Shown piece after piece: positions 23,676 to 31,811 of a DNA stretch of 64,000 nt; positions within the stretch are counted from its first letter, which is position 1, and each line of letters starts with the position of its first letter. The stretch spans positions 46,845 to 110,844 of the forward strand of contig JAVBTY010000025.1 in the NCBI GenBank assembly GCA_031555955.1. The letters are read 5' to 3'. The notes under the pieces were generated by a model. That model saw nothing but the letters and a program-made list of their open reading frames with translations, had not been told where the DNA came from and did not search any database. The DNA is from Azoarcus sp031555955. Lineage in GTDB: Bacteria; Pseudomonadota; Gammaproteobacteria; Burkholderiales; Rhodocyclaceae. Both the position numbers and the translations under genes were made by a program.

Positions 23676-25997
23676 ATGGAACAGAAAAGCGGCGGTTCGT
23701 GCATCGCAAAAACAACCCTGATCGGCCAGCGCATCAAAAAACCCGATGCGCCCGAAAAGTCGACCGGTAAAACCCGGTATATCAACGATATGGTTTTGCC
23801 GCAGATGCTGATCGGCAAGATCCTGCACGCGGGGCGCGCGCACGCGAAAATCCTTGGCATCGATACCTCGGAGGCCGAGCGGCTGCCCGGCGTGCATGCG
23901 GTACTCACCGGCAAGGATGCGGCGGGGCTCAGATTCGGCTTCGTGCGCGACAACGTCGCGCTCAAGGACAAGGTGCGCTGCGAGCATGACGAAGTCGCGG
24001 CGGTGGCCGCCGAAACTGAAGAGATCGCACTCAGGGCGATCGGTCTGATCAGGGTGGAGTACGAGGACCTGCCCGGCGTTTATTCGCCGGAGGAAGGAAG
24101 CCGGAAAGACGCGCCGCAGATTCACGACAATTTCCCCGAAAACAAAAGTCTGCGCTTTGAGTTCAGGCATGGCGATCTGGCGGCGGCCGAAGCGGCTTCC
24201 GACTTCATTGTTGATAACGTGTTCAGGCCGCACCACGTCACCCATTGCTGCATGGGCACGTCCTGCGCGATTGCCGATTTCGATAGCAACGGCAAGCTCA
24301 CCATCTGGTCGCAGACCCAGTATCCGTACAACTACAAAATGGACCTCGCGCCCGCACTGGGCATACAGCCGGGCGACATCCGCGTGATCCAGCCGCCGGT
24401 GGGCGGCGCATTCGGAGCCAAGCTCGACGTTTATCCCTACGAACCGATCGCCGCCCTGCTGGCGAAGAAGACGGGCCGCCCGGTCAAACTGACCTATACG
24501 CGCGAGGAGGAATTCAAATGTTCCCCCACGCGCCAGCCAGCGGTCATCCACATGCGCACCGGCTGCACGCGTGATGGGGTGCTGACGTTCCGCAGCGCCG
24601 ACGTGCTGCTGGATAACGGCGCGTATACCTCATGGGGGCCGACAATCCCGGTGATCATGATGCGCACGACCTCCGGGCATTACCGGGTGCCGGTGGTCGA
24701 TTTCAAGGCGCAGGCGATCTACACGAACAATCCCTATGCAGGGTCGTTCCGCGGTTACGGCAACGTGCAGACGACGTTCGCGACCGCCCAGCAGATGGAC
24801 ATGCTGGCCGACATGGTGGACATCGATCCGCTCGAATTCCATCTGAAGAATGCGCAGAAATCCGGCGAGGTCACGCCACAGAAATCGTTTTTGCGCGAAT
24901 GCGTGCTGGCGGAATGTCTGGAAACAGCGGCGCGGGCCAGCGACTACAGCCGCAAGCGCAAGGAATACGCGGCGGAAAGGGACAAACCGGGGCGCTACAA
25001 GAAAGGGATCGGCCTGGCCTCGTCGATCCATAACGCGGGCGGCGCGAAAATCCACAAATCGGACGGCTGCGGCACGATGCTGAAAGTGGACGATTTCGCG
25101 CGGGTTCTTGTGATTACCGGCGCCTCGGAAATCGGACAGGGCATCGATGCGGTCGTCAGCCTGATCGTCGCCGAAGAACTGGGCGTGCCGATCGAGCATG
25201 TCACGCTCGTCAACAACGATTCGGATATCGCGCCGTGGGATGTCGGCGTGCACGCCTCGCGCACGACCTTTATTGCCGGCAACGGCGCGCGCCGGGCCGC
25301 GCGCAAGGCGAGAAGCCAGATCCTGAACGCAGCATCGAGGGCGCTCGGCGTGGCGGAAGAGGAACTCGACCTGCGCGGCGGCTTTGTCGTCCGCGATCAG
25401 TGCGGCAGCCAGCTCATCAAGCTGGACAGGCTGCTGCGCCAGATGCATTTCCAGGAGGTTCCGGAACTGGTGATGGTCACGGACTATTACGAGCCGAAAA
25501 GCGAGCCGGAAGGCGCGGACCACGCTTCGGATCACTCCGCCGCCTATTCGCACGCGGTGCACATCGCCGAAATCACCGTCGATACGCTGACTGGCGAAAT
25601 CAGGGTCGACAAGATCACCGTGGCGCAGGACGTGGGGCGCGTCATCAACCGCATGGGACTTGAAGCCCAGATCGAAGGCGGCATCGCGACCGGGCTCGGT
25701 TACGGCCTGAGCGAAAACATGCAGCTGGAAAAGGGCATGCTGAAGAACGCCAGCTTCCGCGACTACAAGCTGATTACCGCGCCGGAAATGCCGCCGCTCG
25801 ATCTGCATTTCATCGAAAGCAACTGCGCCGAAGGGCCTTATGGGGCCAAGGGCATTGCGGAACTGCCGACTATCGTTATTTCCCCGGCCATCGCCAATGC
25901 GCTGTTCAACGCGACGGGCGTGCGGATTTTCAGCCCGCCGCTGTCGCCAGAAAAGGTCGCGCGGGCGCTGCACGAAAAACGGCAGGCAAAGGAGTAA
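23676..25997 (+). CDS. molybdenum hydroxylase, molybdopterin-binding large subunit
   Basis: A 773-residue catalytic subunit of the xanthine oxidase family. Molybdopterin-contact motifs are PVGGAFGAKLD, AGSFRGYGNVQ and GASEIGQGIDAV, and the catalytic glutamate is in GAKGIAELP near the C-terminus. Enzymes of this class hydroxylate a carbon next to a ring nitrogen or oxygen, or act on aromatic or heteroaromatic CoA thioesters (for example the 2-furoyl-CoA and 4-hydroxybenzoyl-CoA enzymes). Here a CoA ligase lies directly downstream, which favours a CoA-thioester substrate, by inference only. The cofactor is likely the cytosine dinucleotide form, as for most relatives. Confidence 0.9.
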   Translation: MEQKSGGSCIAKTTLIGQRIKKPDAPEKSTGKTRYINDMVLPQMLIGKILHAGRAHAKILGIDTSEAERLPGVHAVLTGKDAAGLRFGFVRDNVALKDKVRCEHDEVAAVAAETEEIALRAIGLIRVEYEDLPGVYSPEEGSRKDAPQIHDNFPENKSLRFEFRHGDLAAAEAASDFIVDNVFRPHHVTHCCMGTSCAIADFDSNGKLTIWSQTQYPYNYKMDLAPALGIQPGDIRVIQPPVGGAFGAKLDVYPYEPIAALLAKKTGRPVKLTYTREEEFKCSPTRQPAVIHMRTGCTRDGVLTFRSADVLLDNGAYTSWGPTIPVIMMRTTSGHYRVPVVDFKAQAIYTNNPYAGSFRGYGNVQTTFATAQQMDMLADMVDIDPLEFHLKNAQKSGEVTPQKSFLRECVLAECLETAARASDYSRKRKEYAAERDKPGRYKKGIGLASSIHNAGGAKIHKSDGCGTMLKVDDFARVLVITGASEIGQGIDAVVSLIVAEELGVPIEHVTLVNNDSDIAPWDVGVHASRTTFIAGNGARRAARKARSQILNAASRALGVAEEELDLRGGFVVRDQCGSQLIKLDRLLRQMHFQEVPELVMVTDYYEPKSEPEGADHASDHSAAYSHAVHIAEITVDTLTGEIRVDKITVAQDVGRVINRMGLEAQIEGGIATGLGYGLSENMQLEKGMLKNASFRDYKLITAPEMPPLDLHFIESNCAEGPYGAKGIAELPTIVISPAIANALFNATGVRIFSPPLSPEKVARALHEKRQAKE

Positions 25998-26040
25998 GGC
26001 CCTACAGGCAAAAACAGCGTTTTGCAGCAGGAGCCAGAAA

Positions 26041-27555
26041 ATGAACATTGCAGACTGGATCGAAAAATGGGCGCAGGCCGCGCCCGAAAAGATCGCGATC
26101 CGCTTTGAAGGCAGTGAAATGACGTATCCGCAGTTCAACGCCGCCATCAAGGCGTGCGCGGTGATGCTGCGGAATGAACTTGGCATCCGGCCCGGAGATC
26201 GCGTCGCCTGGCTGGGGCAGAATCATCCGCAGATTCTCGTTTTCTTTTTCGCCTGCGCGCGTTTCGGGGCCCTGTTCGTGCCGCTGAACTGGCGGCTCGC
26301 GCCCCAGGAGCATGCGCAGATACTGCGGGATTGCGGCGCGTCAGCGGTGTTTGTTGATGAACCGTATGTAAGGCAGAGCGAGGCGTTCCGGAACGATCTG
26401 CCGCGTTGCCATTTTGTTGAAACAGGCGCGGGAGGAACGCCCGGCTGGTCTGGACTCGACGAACTGATGAGGGCTGCGCGGGGGGAGGAGCGCTATCCGG
26501 ACGCCAGCCTGGATTCCCCCCTGCTCATCATCTACACCTCGGGCACGACCGGTGCGCCGAAGGGCGCGGTGCTTACGCAGGAGGCGGTGCAGTACAACGC
26601 CTTCAACTGCACGATCCTGCATGGCATGACGGGCGAGGACCGGATCCTGACCTTTCTCCCCCTGTTCCACGTGGGCGGGCTGAACGTCCAGACCACGACG
26701 GGGTTTTATGTCGGGGCGACGGTGATCCTGCAACGGATCTTCGACCCCAGGCAGGTTCTGGATGCGATCATCCGTGAGAAACCGACGCTGACAATCATCC
26801 TGCCCGCGCACATGCAGCCGCTGCAAAGCCTGCCGGACTGGGAGCGCGCGGATTTTTCCAGCCTGCGCGCGGTGCTGACCGGCTCCTGTCCGATCCCCGC
26901 CGAAATGGCCGATTACTGGCGCGGACGGGGCATTCCCCTGCTGAACATGTACGGCGCCAGCGAAACCGCGCCTGTGGCCATCCACCAGATGATTCCCAAT
27001 TCTTTTGCGACCCGGGGGTCGGTCGGATTTCCGGCGATGCACTGTGAAATACGTATTGTCGACGTCAATGGAAACGACTGCGGGGTGGATCAGACCGGCG
27101 AAATCCTCGTGCGCGGGAAAAACGTCATGGCCTGCTACTGGAACAACGAGAACGCGACCCGGAACGCGCTCGTCGATGGCTGGTTTCATAGCGGCGATCT
27201 GGGGTACGTCGACCGGTGCGGCTGTTATCACATCGTCGACCGCAAGAAAGACATGATCATTTCAGGCGGTGAAAACATCTACCCGGCCGAGCTTGAAAGC
27301 GTGCTGTCCGAACACCCTGATGTACAGGAAGTCGCGGTTGTCGGGCGGCAGGATCCGCAATGGGGGGAAGTGCCGGTCGCGGTTATCGTGCCCAGACAGG
27401 GATGCCGGCTGGGCAAGGGAGAAATTCTCGCCTGGCTCGACGGCAGGCTGGGCAGGTACAAGCATCCGAAAGACATCCTGTTTATGGATGCGCTGCCGAG
27501 AAACGAGATGCGCAAAGTGGTCAAGCACGTCCTGCGCAAAATGGTCGTTTCCTGA
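26041..27555 (+). CDS. AMP-forming acyl/aryl-CoA ligase
   Basis: A 504-residue ANL-superfamily acyl-CoA synthetase. The phosphate loop is IYTSGTTGAPKGAV; other motifs are the aromatic/adenine segment NMYGASETAPVA, the hinge GWFHSGDLGYVDRCG and DRKKDMIISGGENIYPAE. The catalytic lysine lies in RNEMRKVVKH near the C-terminus, a variant of the usual NATGK. It should activate a carboxylic acid with ATP and CoA as the entry step of the cluster. The acid is unknown; gene context suggests an aromatic or heteroaromatic one. Start follows CAGGAG. MoaD follows after 5 bases. Confidence 0.9.
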   Translation: MNIADWIEKWAQAAPEKIAIRFEGSEMTYPQFNAAIKACAVMLRNELGIRPGDRVAWLGQNHPQILVFFFACARFGALFVPLNWRLAPQEHAQILRDCGASAVFVDEPYVRQSEAFRNDLPRCHFVETGAGGTPGWSGLDELMRAARGEERYPDASLDSPLLIIYTSGTTGAPKGAVLTQEAVQYNAFNCTILHGMTGEDRILTFLPLFHVGGLNVQTTTGFYVGATVILQRIFDPRQVLDAIIREKPTLTIILPAHMQPLQSLPDWERADFSSLRAVLTGSCPIPAEMADYWRGRGIPLLNMYGASETAPVAIHQMIPNSFATRGSVGFPAMHCEIRIVDVNGNDCGVDQTGEILVRGKNVMACYWNNENATRNALVDGWFHSGDLGYVDRCGCYHIVDRKKDMIISGGENIYPAELESVLSEHPDVQEVAVVGRQDPQWGEVPVAVIVPRQGCRLGKGEILAWLDGRLGRYKHPKDILFMDALPRNEMRKVVKHVLRKMVVS

Positions 27556-27560
27556 AGCCG

Positions 27561-27812
27561 ATGAAAATACGGTATCACGCCTGGCTGAGGGACAGCGTGG
27601 GCTGCGCCGGGGAGGAGGTCGCGCTTCCCGCCGGGGTGACGGATGTCGGCAGGCTGCTGGACTGGATGTCGACGCGCGGCAAAAGATACGAGGAGGCTTT
27701 CGAACTCATCGCGGTTGTGATGGTGCTGGTGAATGGACGCAACGCGGGCAGGAATCATCCGGTGTGCGACGGGGATGAAATCCAGTTCGTTCCGCCGATT
27801 GCGGGAGGATAG
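27561..27812 (+). CDS. MoaD/ThiS-family sulfur carrier, probably molybdopterin synthase small subunit
   Basis: An 83-residue ubiquitin-fold protein ending in PPIAGG, the di-glycine tail that carries a thiocarboxylate in MoaD and ThiS. IRYHAWLRDSVGCAGEEV and VCDGDEIQFVPPIAGG are MoaD-like. MoaD donates sulfur to molybdopterin. A private copy next to a molybdenum hydroxylase suggests that the cluster boosts its own cofactor supply; no moaE, moaA or mobA is nearby. It starts 5 bases after the ligase stop, with no separate promoter. ThiS cannot be fully excluded, but the PP-x-AGG ending favours MoaD. Confidence 0.82.
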   Translation: MKIRYHAWLRDSVGCAGEEVALPAGVTDVGRLLDWMSTRGKRYEEAFELIAVVMVLVNGRNAGRNHPVCDGDEIQFVPPIAGG

Positions 27813-27903
27813 GCGGGCTGCTCCGGCCAGGAGATCCGGGAGATTGGTGAAAAGGAGAATGGAAAGGATTCTGTAGCAGATCGCTCGCTCAACGTATCTC
27901 GTT

Positions 27904-27919
27904 TCATGAATATAAATAG
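27904..27919. promoter_or_regulatory. Half-palindrome related to the marR operator, before the transporter genes
   Basis: Bases 27905-27913 (CATGAATAT) match nine consecutive bases of the 17721 palindrome, 11 of 16 over the whole site. It lies 13 bases before the start of the binding-protein gene, in a 119-base gap that could hold an internal promoter. Confidence 0.33.
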
Positions 27920-27931
27920 AGGAGACAGGAG

Positions 27932-29095
27932 ATGAAGAAAGCGTTGTTGTGTCTGGCGCTGGCCGGTGCGTTTTCCGTGGCGGCGCAGGCGGCGGATAAA
28001 ATAAAAGTGGGATTCGTCAGCACTCTTTCCGGGCCGGGCGGAGTGCTGGGCGCCGGTATCCGCGACGGATTCATGCTGGGTATCGAGCATGCCGGAGGCA
28101 GACTTGGCGGTATTCCGGTGGAGCTGCTCGTCGAGGACGACCAGCAGAAACCCGATGTTGCGAAGCAGCTGACTGACAGGCTGCTGAAACGCGACAAGGT
28201 TGATTTCATGACTGGCATCGTTTTCCAGAACATCCTGCAGGCGGCGCAAGGCACGGTGTTTGGCGCGGAAACCTTTTACATCAGCCCCAACACTGGTCCG
28301 TCCGATCTGGCGGGGGCGGGGTGCAATCCGTATTTTTTCGCCGTTTCCTGGGCCAGCGACAGCTACTCCGAAGCCACGGGCAAGGACGTTACGGACAAGG
28401 GGTACAAAAACGTTTTTGTCATCGCGCCTAACTATCCTGGCGGCAAGGATGTGGTGAACGGATTCAAGCGCTACTACAAGGGCGGCTACGCGGGAGAAAC
28501 CTACACCAAGCCCGGGCAGCTCGATTACGCCGTGGAGATTTCACAGATCCGCGCGGCGAAGCCGGATGCCGTGTTTTTTTTCCTGCCCGGCGGCATGGGC
28601 GTGAACTTTCTCAAGCAGTGGCACCAGGCCGGGATGGGCAAGGATTTCCCGCTTTTCGGCACGGGCTGGTCCTTCGACCAGGACACGCTGGCGGCGGTGG
28701 GCGAACCGACGCTGGGGGCGCTCAACGCCTCGCACTGGAACCTGGATCTGGACAACGCAGCCAACAAAAAGTTTGTTGCCGGTTTCGAAAAGAAATACGG
28801 CCGCCTGCCCAACGAGTTCGCCGCGCAGGGCTACGACGCGGCGATGCTTATCGATAGCGCCGTGCGCGATACCGGAGGGCGGATCGAGGACAAGGCAGCC
28901 CTGCGCAAGGCGCTGGAAGCAGCGAATTTCAGATCGGTGCGCGGCGCTTTCCGGTTCAACAGGAACCATTTCCCGATCCAGAGCTACTACCAGCGCCAGG
29001 TGGTGAAAGATGAGCAGGGCCGTTTCGTGAACAAGACAACCGATACGATCTTTGTCGACCACCAGGACGCCTACGTCACGGCCTGCAACATGTAA
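27932..29095 (+). CDS. HAAT/Liv-type ABC transporter periplasmic binding protein
   Basis: A 387-residue periplasmic substrate-binding protein of the hydrophobic amino acid (HAAT) family. The signal peptide is residues 1-21 (LALAGAFSVAAQA), then IKVGFVSTLSGPGGVLGAGIRD begins the type I binding fold. Relatives in catabolic clusters often bind aromatic acids rather than leucine. Here it leads a five-gene importer right after the CoA ligase and Mo hydroxylase, so it probably recognises the pathway substrate. GAGGAGACAGGAG precedes the start. A large hairpin separates it from the permease gene, as is usual when the binding protein is made in excess. Confidence 0.9.
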   Translation: MKKALLCLALAGAFSVAAQAADKIKVGFVSTLSGPGGVLGAGIRDGFMLGIEHAGGRLGGIPVELLVEDDQQKPDVAKQLTDRLLKRDKVDFMTGIVFQNILQAAQGTVFGAETFYISPNTGPSDLAGAGCNPYFFAVSWASDSYSEATGKDVTDKGYKNVFVIAPNYPGGKDVVNGFKRYYKGGYAGETYTKPGQLDYAVEISQIRAAKPDAVFFFLPGGMGVNFLKQWHQAGMGKDFPLFGTGWSFDQDTLAAVGEPTLGALNASHWNLDLDNAANKKFVAGFEKKYGRLPNEFAAQGYDAAMLIDSAVRDTGGRIEDKAALRKALEAANFRSVRGAFRFNRNHFPIQSYYQRQVVKDEQGRFVNKTTDTIFVDHQDAYVTACNM

Positions 29096-29104
29096 AGGAG
29101 GAAC

Positions 29105-29151
29105 GGGCGCTTCCAGGCGGACGCTCCGGCGGGAGCGCCCGCCGGACGCCC
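29105..29151 (+). terminator. Intercistronic hairpin between binding-protein and permease genes
   Basis: Perfect 9-bp inner stem TCCGGCGGG / CCCGCCGGA with loop AGCG (29125-29146) and an outer GGGCG / CGCCC pairing (29105-29109 with 29147-29151). It has no T-run, so a partial terminator or an mRNA 3'-stabiliser for the upstream cistron is likelier than full termination. Confidence 0.5.
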
Positions 29152-29158
29152 TGTGACC

Positions 29159-30079
29159 ATGACCGGGATCCTTTTTCTTGAGCAATGCCTGAACGGAGTG
29201 CAGTTCGGGCTGATGCTGTTTCTTCTGGTGGCGGGCCTGACGCTGATTTTCGGCATCATGGACCTGATCAATCTGGCGCATGGTTCGCTGTACATGACCG
29301 GCGCCTATCTCGTCGCCACGTTCGCGCAGGCCAGCGGTTCCTTCTGGCTCGCGGTTCCGCTGGGGATCGCTGCTACCGCTGCTGTGGGCATGATGGTTGA
29401 GGTTCTTGTCCTGCGCGGTCTTTACCGGCGGGATCACCTGAGCCAGGTGCTCGCTACTTTCGCGCTGATCCTGATCGCCAACGAAACCACGCGCGCCATC
29501 TGGGGTGTGCAGCCGCTCAGGCTCGATGTGCCGCAGGCGCTGTCCGGTTCGGTCGAACTGCTGCCGGGGCTGCATTATTCCGCCTTCCGGCTCGCCATCA
29601 TCGCCGTGGGGCTGACCGTCGCCGTGCTGCTCTGGCTGCTGGTGGCGCGCACCCGCGTCGGCATGCTGGTGCGCGCGGGCGCATCCAACCGCCGCATGGC
29701 GACCGCGATGGGGACGAACATTCCATGGCTGTTCACCGCCGTTTTCGGCGTCGGCGCGGCCTTGTGCGCGCTGGCCGGGGCGATGCTCGGGCCGCTGCTG
29801 GAGGTGCAGGTCGGCATGGGCGAGAGCGTGCTGATCCTCGCTTTCATCACCGTGGTTATCGGTGGAACCGGTTCGATGCGCGGCGCTTTTGTCGGCGCCC
29901 TGCTCGTCGGCATCATCGATACCTTCGGGCGCGCTTTCATTCCGTCCGCCCTCAGGGCCGTGCTGCCGCCGTCGTTCGCCGATGCCGCCGGTCCTTCGCT
30001 GGCCGCGATCTCCATTTATCTGCTGATGGTGATCGTGCTGTTCTGGAAACCACGGGGGCTATGCCCCGCTGGGGGCTGA
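29159..30079 (+). CDS. HAAT/Liv-type ABC permease, LivH-like
   Basis: A 306-residue inner-membrane permease of the LivH family. Typical elements are GLTLIFGIMDLINLAHGSLYM near the N-terminus, the EAA-like loop RTRVGMLVRAGASNRRMA, and ITVVIGGTGSMRGAFVGALLVG. About eight hydrophobic segments. ATG 29159 is preferred; a GTG two codons earlier is in frame. It forms the translocation channel with the following LivM-like protein. Confidence 0.9.
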   Translation: MTGILFLEQCLNGVQFGLMLFLLVAGLTLIFGIMDLINLAHGSLYMTGAYLVATFAQASGSFWLAVPLGIAATAAVGMMVEVLVLRGLYRRDHLSQVLATFALILIANETTRAIWGVQPLRLDVPQALSGSVELLPGLHYSAFRLAIIAVGLTVAVLLWLLVARTRVGMLVRAGASNRRMATAMGTNIPWLFTAVFGVGAALCALAGAMLGPLLEVQVGMGESVLILAFITVVIGGTGSMRGAFVGALLVGIIDTFGRAFIPSALRAVLPPSFADAAGPSLAAISIYLLMVIVLFWKPRGLCPAGG

Positions 30080-30081
30080 TC

Positions 30082-31023
30082 ATGACAGGAGTTGTCCGTT
30101 ACGGCCCGCTTGCCGCTGGCGTGCTGCTCGCGCTGGCGTTCCCCGTGCTCGCGATGATGTCCGGGCAGGAGTTTTACATTACGGTCGCCAGCCGCATGCT
30201 GATCTGGGCCCTGTTCGCCAGCAGTCTCAACCTGCTCGTGGGCACGGGCGGCATGGTCAGCATGGGGCATGCCGCATTTTTCGGCGTCGGCGCCTATGTG
30301 GCGGGGATCGTGGCGCAGGATGCGCCGCACTGGTCGGGGGCTGCAATGGTGCTGCCGCTGGCGATGCTGGCCGCCAGCACACTGGCGCTGGTTGTGGGGG
30401 CTATCTGCCTGCGCACGCGCGGTGTTTATTTCATCATGATCACGCTGGCGTTCGCGCAGATGCTTTTCTACGTGTTCATTTCGCTCAAAAGCTACGGCGG
30501 GGAAGACGGCCTGACGCTGGCCCGGCGCGCGCCGTTCGCCGGGCTGGATATGGGCAGCGATACGGTTTTTTACTACGTGGTTCTGGCGCTGTCCGGCTGC
30601 TGTCTTGTCTTTCTGGCCAGGCTGCGCAATTCACGTTTTGGGCGCGTGCTGCGTGGCATCAAGGACAACGAGGCGCGCATGGAAGCGCTCGGTTACGCCA
30701 CGTTCCGGTTCAGGCTGACCGCTTTTGTTATCGCCGGTGCGCTGGGCGGACTGGCCGGCGCGCTGATGGCGAACCAGAACGGTTTTGTCAGCCCCGGCAT
30801 GTTTTACTGGAACCAGTCTGGTATCGCCCTCGTCATGGTTATTCTCGGCGGCCTGGGCAGTCTGTGGGGCGGTCTTGCGGGGGCGCTGGCGTATCTGGTG
30901 CTGGAGGAGGTGCTGGTCGTGTTCACTCCGCACTGGCAGATCGTGCTCGGCCTGATCCTGCTCGCCGTAGTGTTTTTCGCGCCACGGGGCATTGCGGGTC
31001 TTTTTGCGGGGAAAACGCGATGA
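30082..31023 (+). CDS. HAAT/Liv-type ABC permease, LivM-like
   Basis: A 313-residue second permease of the importer, LivM family: SLNLLVGTGGMVSMGHAAFFGVGAYVAG, RLRNSRFGRVLRGIKDNEARMEALGY (coupling loop) and MVILGGLGSLWGGLAGAL. It is very hydrophobic throughout. The start at 30082 follows GGGGGCT; an in-frame ATG at 30061, which overlaps the end of the LivH-like gene, is possible. The stop overlaps an ATG of the next gene. Confidence 0.9.
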   Translation: MTGVVRYGPLAAGVLLALAFPVLAMMSGQEFYITVASRMLIWALFASSLNLLVGTGGMVSMGHAAFFGVGAYVAGIVAQDAPHWSGAAMVLPLAMLAASTLALVVGAICLRTRGVYFIMITLAFAQMLFYVFISLKSYGGEDGLTLARRAPFAGLDMGSDTVFYYVVLALSGCCLVFLARLRNSRFGRVLRGIKDNEARMEALGYATFRFRLTAFVIAGALGGLAGALMANQNGFVSPGMFYWNQSGIALVMVILGGLGSLWGGLAGALAYLVLEEVLVVFTPHWQIVLGLILLAVVFFAPRGIAGLFAGKTR

Positions 31024-31043
31024 ACGCACGCGAGGAAGGTGCA

Positions 31044-31811
31044 ATGAACATGCCGCTGCTGGAAACGCGCGCGCTCTGCAAGCGTTTTGGCGGTCTGGTC
31101 GCCACCAGTTCGGTATCGCTGGCGATCCGGCGCGGTGAATGCCATGCCGTGATCGGCCCCAACGGGGCGGGCAAGACGACGCTGATCGGCCAGCTTTCAG
31201 GCAGTCTGCGTCCCGATACCGGGTCGGTGCATTTTGCCGGACGCGATGTGACGCGCCTCGGGGCCCATCGTCGCGCCGCGCTGGGTCTTGCGCGCTCGTT
31301 CCAGATCACCAGCGTCCTGAATGATTTCAGCGTGGCCGAAAACGTTGGCATTGCCCTGCAGGCGGTAAGCGGATCGAGTTTCCGTTTCTGGCGACCGGTT
31401 GCCACCGAAAAAAAACTGGCGGCTGATGCCGTGGAAATCCTGCGTCAGGTGGACCTGGAGCCGCTCGCGTCACGCCAGGCGCGCGGGCTGTCGCATGGTG
31501 AGCACCGTCAGCTTGAAATCGCGCTGGCCCTGGCGGTGCGACCGCAGCTGATGCTGCTCGACGAACCGATGGCGGGCATGGGGCCGGATGAGTCTGAACG
31601 CATGGTGCGGCTCATCGCCGGGCTTAAGGGACGCTATACCGTTTTACTGGTTGAACACGACATGGATGCGGTCTTCCGCCTTGCCGACCGGATCTCGGTG
31701 CTTGTCGCCGGGAGCATCGTCGCAACCGGCACGGCGGATCAAATCCGCGCCTGCCGGGAAGTCAGAACCGCCTATCTGGGCGAGGAGACGGTGAATGGGC
31801 AATCTGCTTGA
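31044..31811 (+). CDS. HAAT/Liv-type ABC ATP-binding protein, LivG-like
   Basis: A 255-residue ATPase of the importer. Walker A is GPNGAGKTT, the signature motif is LSHGEHRQLE, Walker B is LMLLDEPMAGMGP, and the switch histidine is in VEHDMD. Start at 31044 was chosen for its AGGAAGG ribosome site; an ATG at 31020 that overlaps the preceding stop would add 8 residues. It overlaps the LivF-like gene by 17 bases. Confidence 0.92.
   Translation: MNMPLLETRALCKRFGGLVATSSVSLAIRRGECHAVIGPNGAGKTTLIGQLSGSLRPDTGSVHFAGRDVTRLGAHRRAALGLARSFQITSVLNDFSVAENVGIALQAVSGSSFRFWRPVATEKKLAADAVEILRQVDLEPLASRQARGLSHGEHRQLEIALALAVRPQLMLLDEPMAGMGPDESERMVRLIAGLKGRYTVLLVEHDMDAVFRLADRISVLVAGSIVATGTADQIRACREVRTAYLGEETVNGQSA

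Noticed and set aside
22269..25997. Assignment of the Mo enzyme as 4-hydroxybenzoyl-CoA reductase
   Set aside because: The FAD subunit lacks the extra insertion that holds the 4Fe-4S cluster in that enzyme, so a ring-reductase function is not supported.
24630..26186. 518-codon open frame antisense to the Mo-hydroxylase large subunit
   Set aside because: It mirrors conserved Mo-subunit codons on the other strand; the product is His/Arg-rich with no known motif.
27561..27812. Reading the small sulfur carrier as ThiS
   Set aside because: No thiazole genes are nearby, the PPIAGG ending is MoaD-like, and a molybdenum enzyme is encoded next to it. Not fully excluded.
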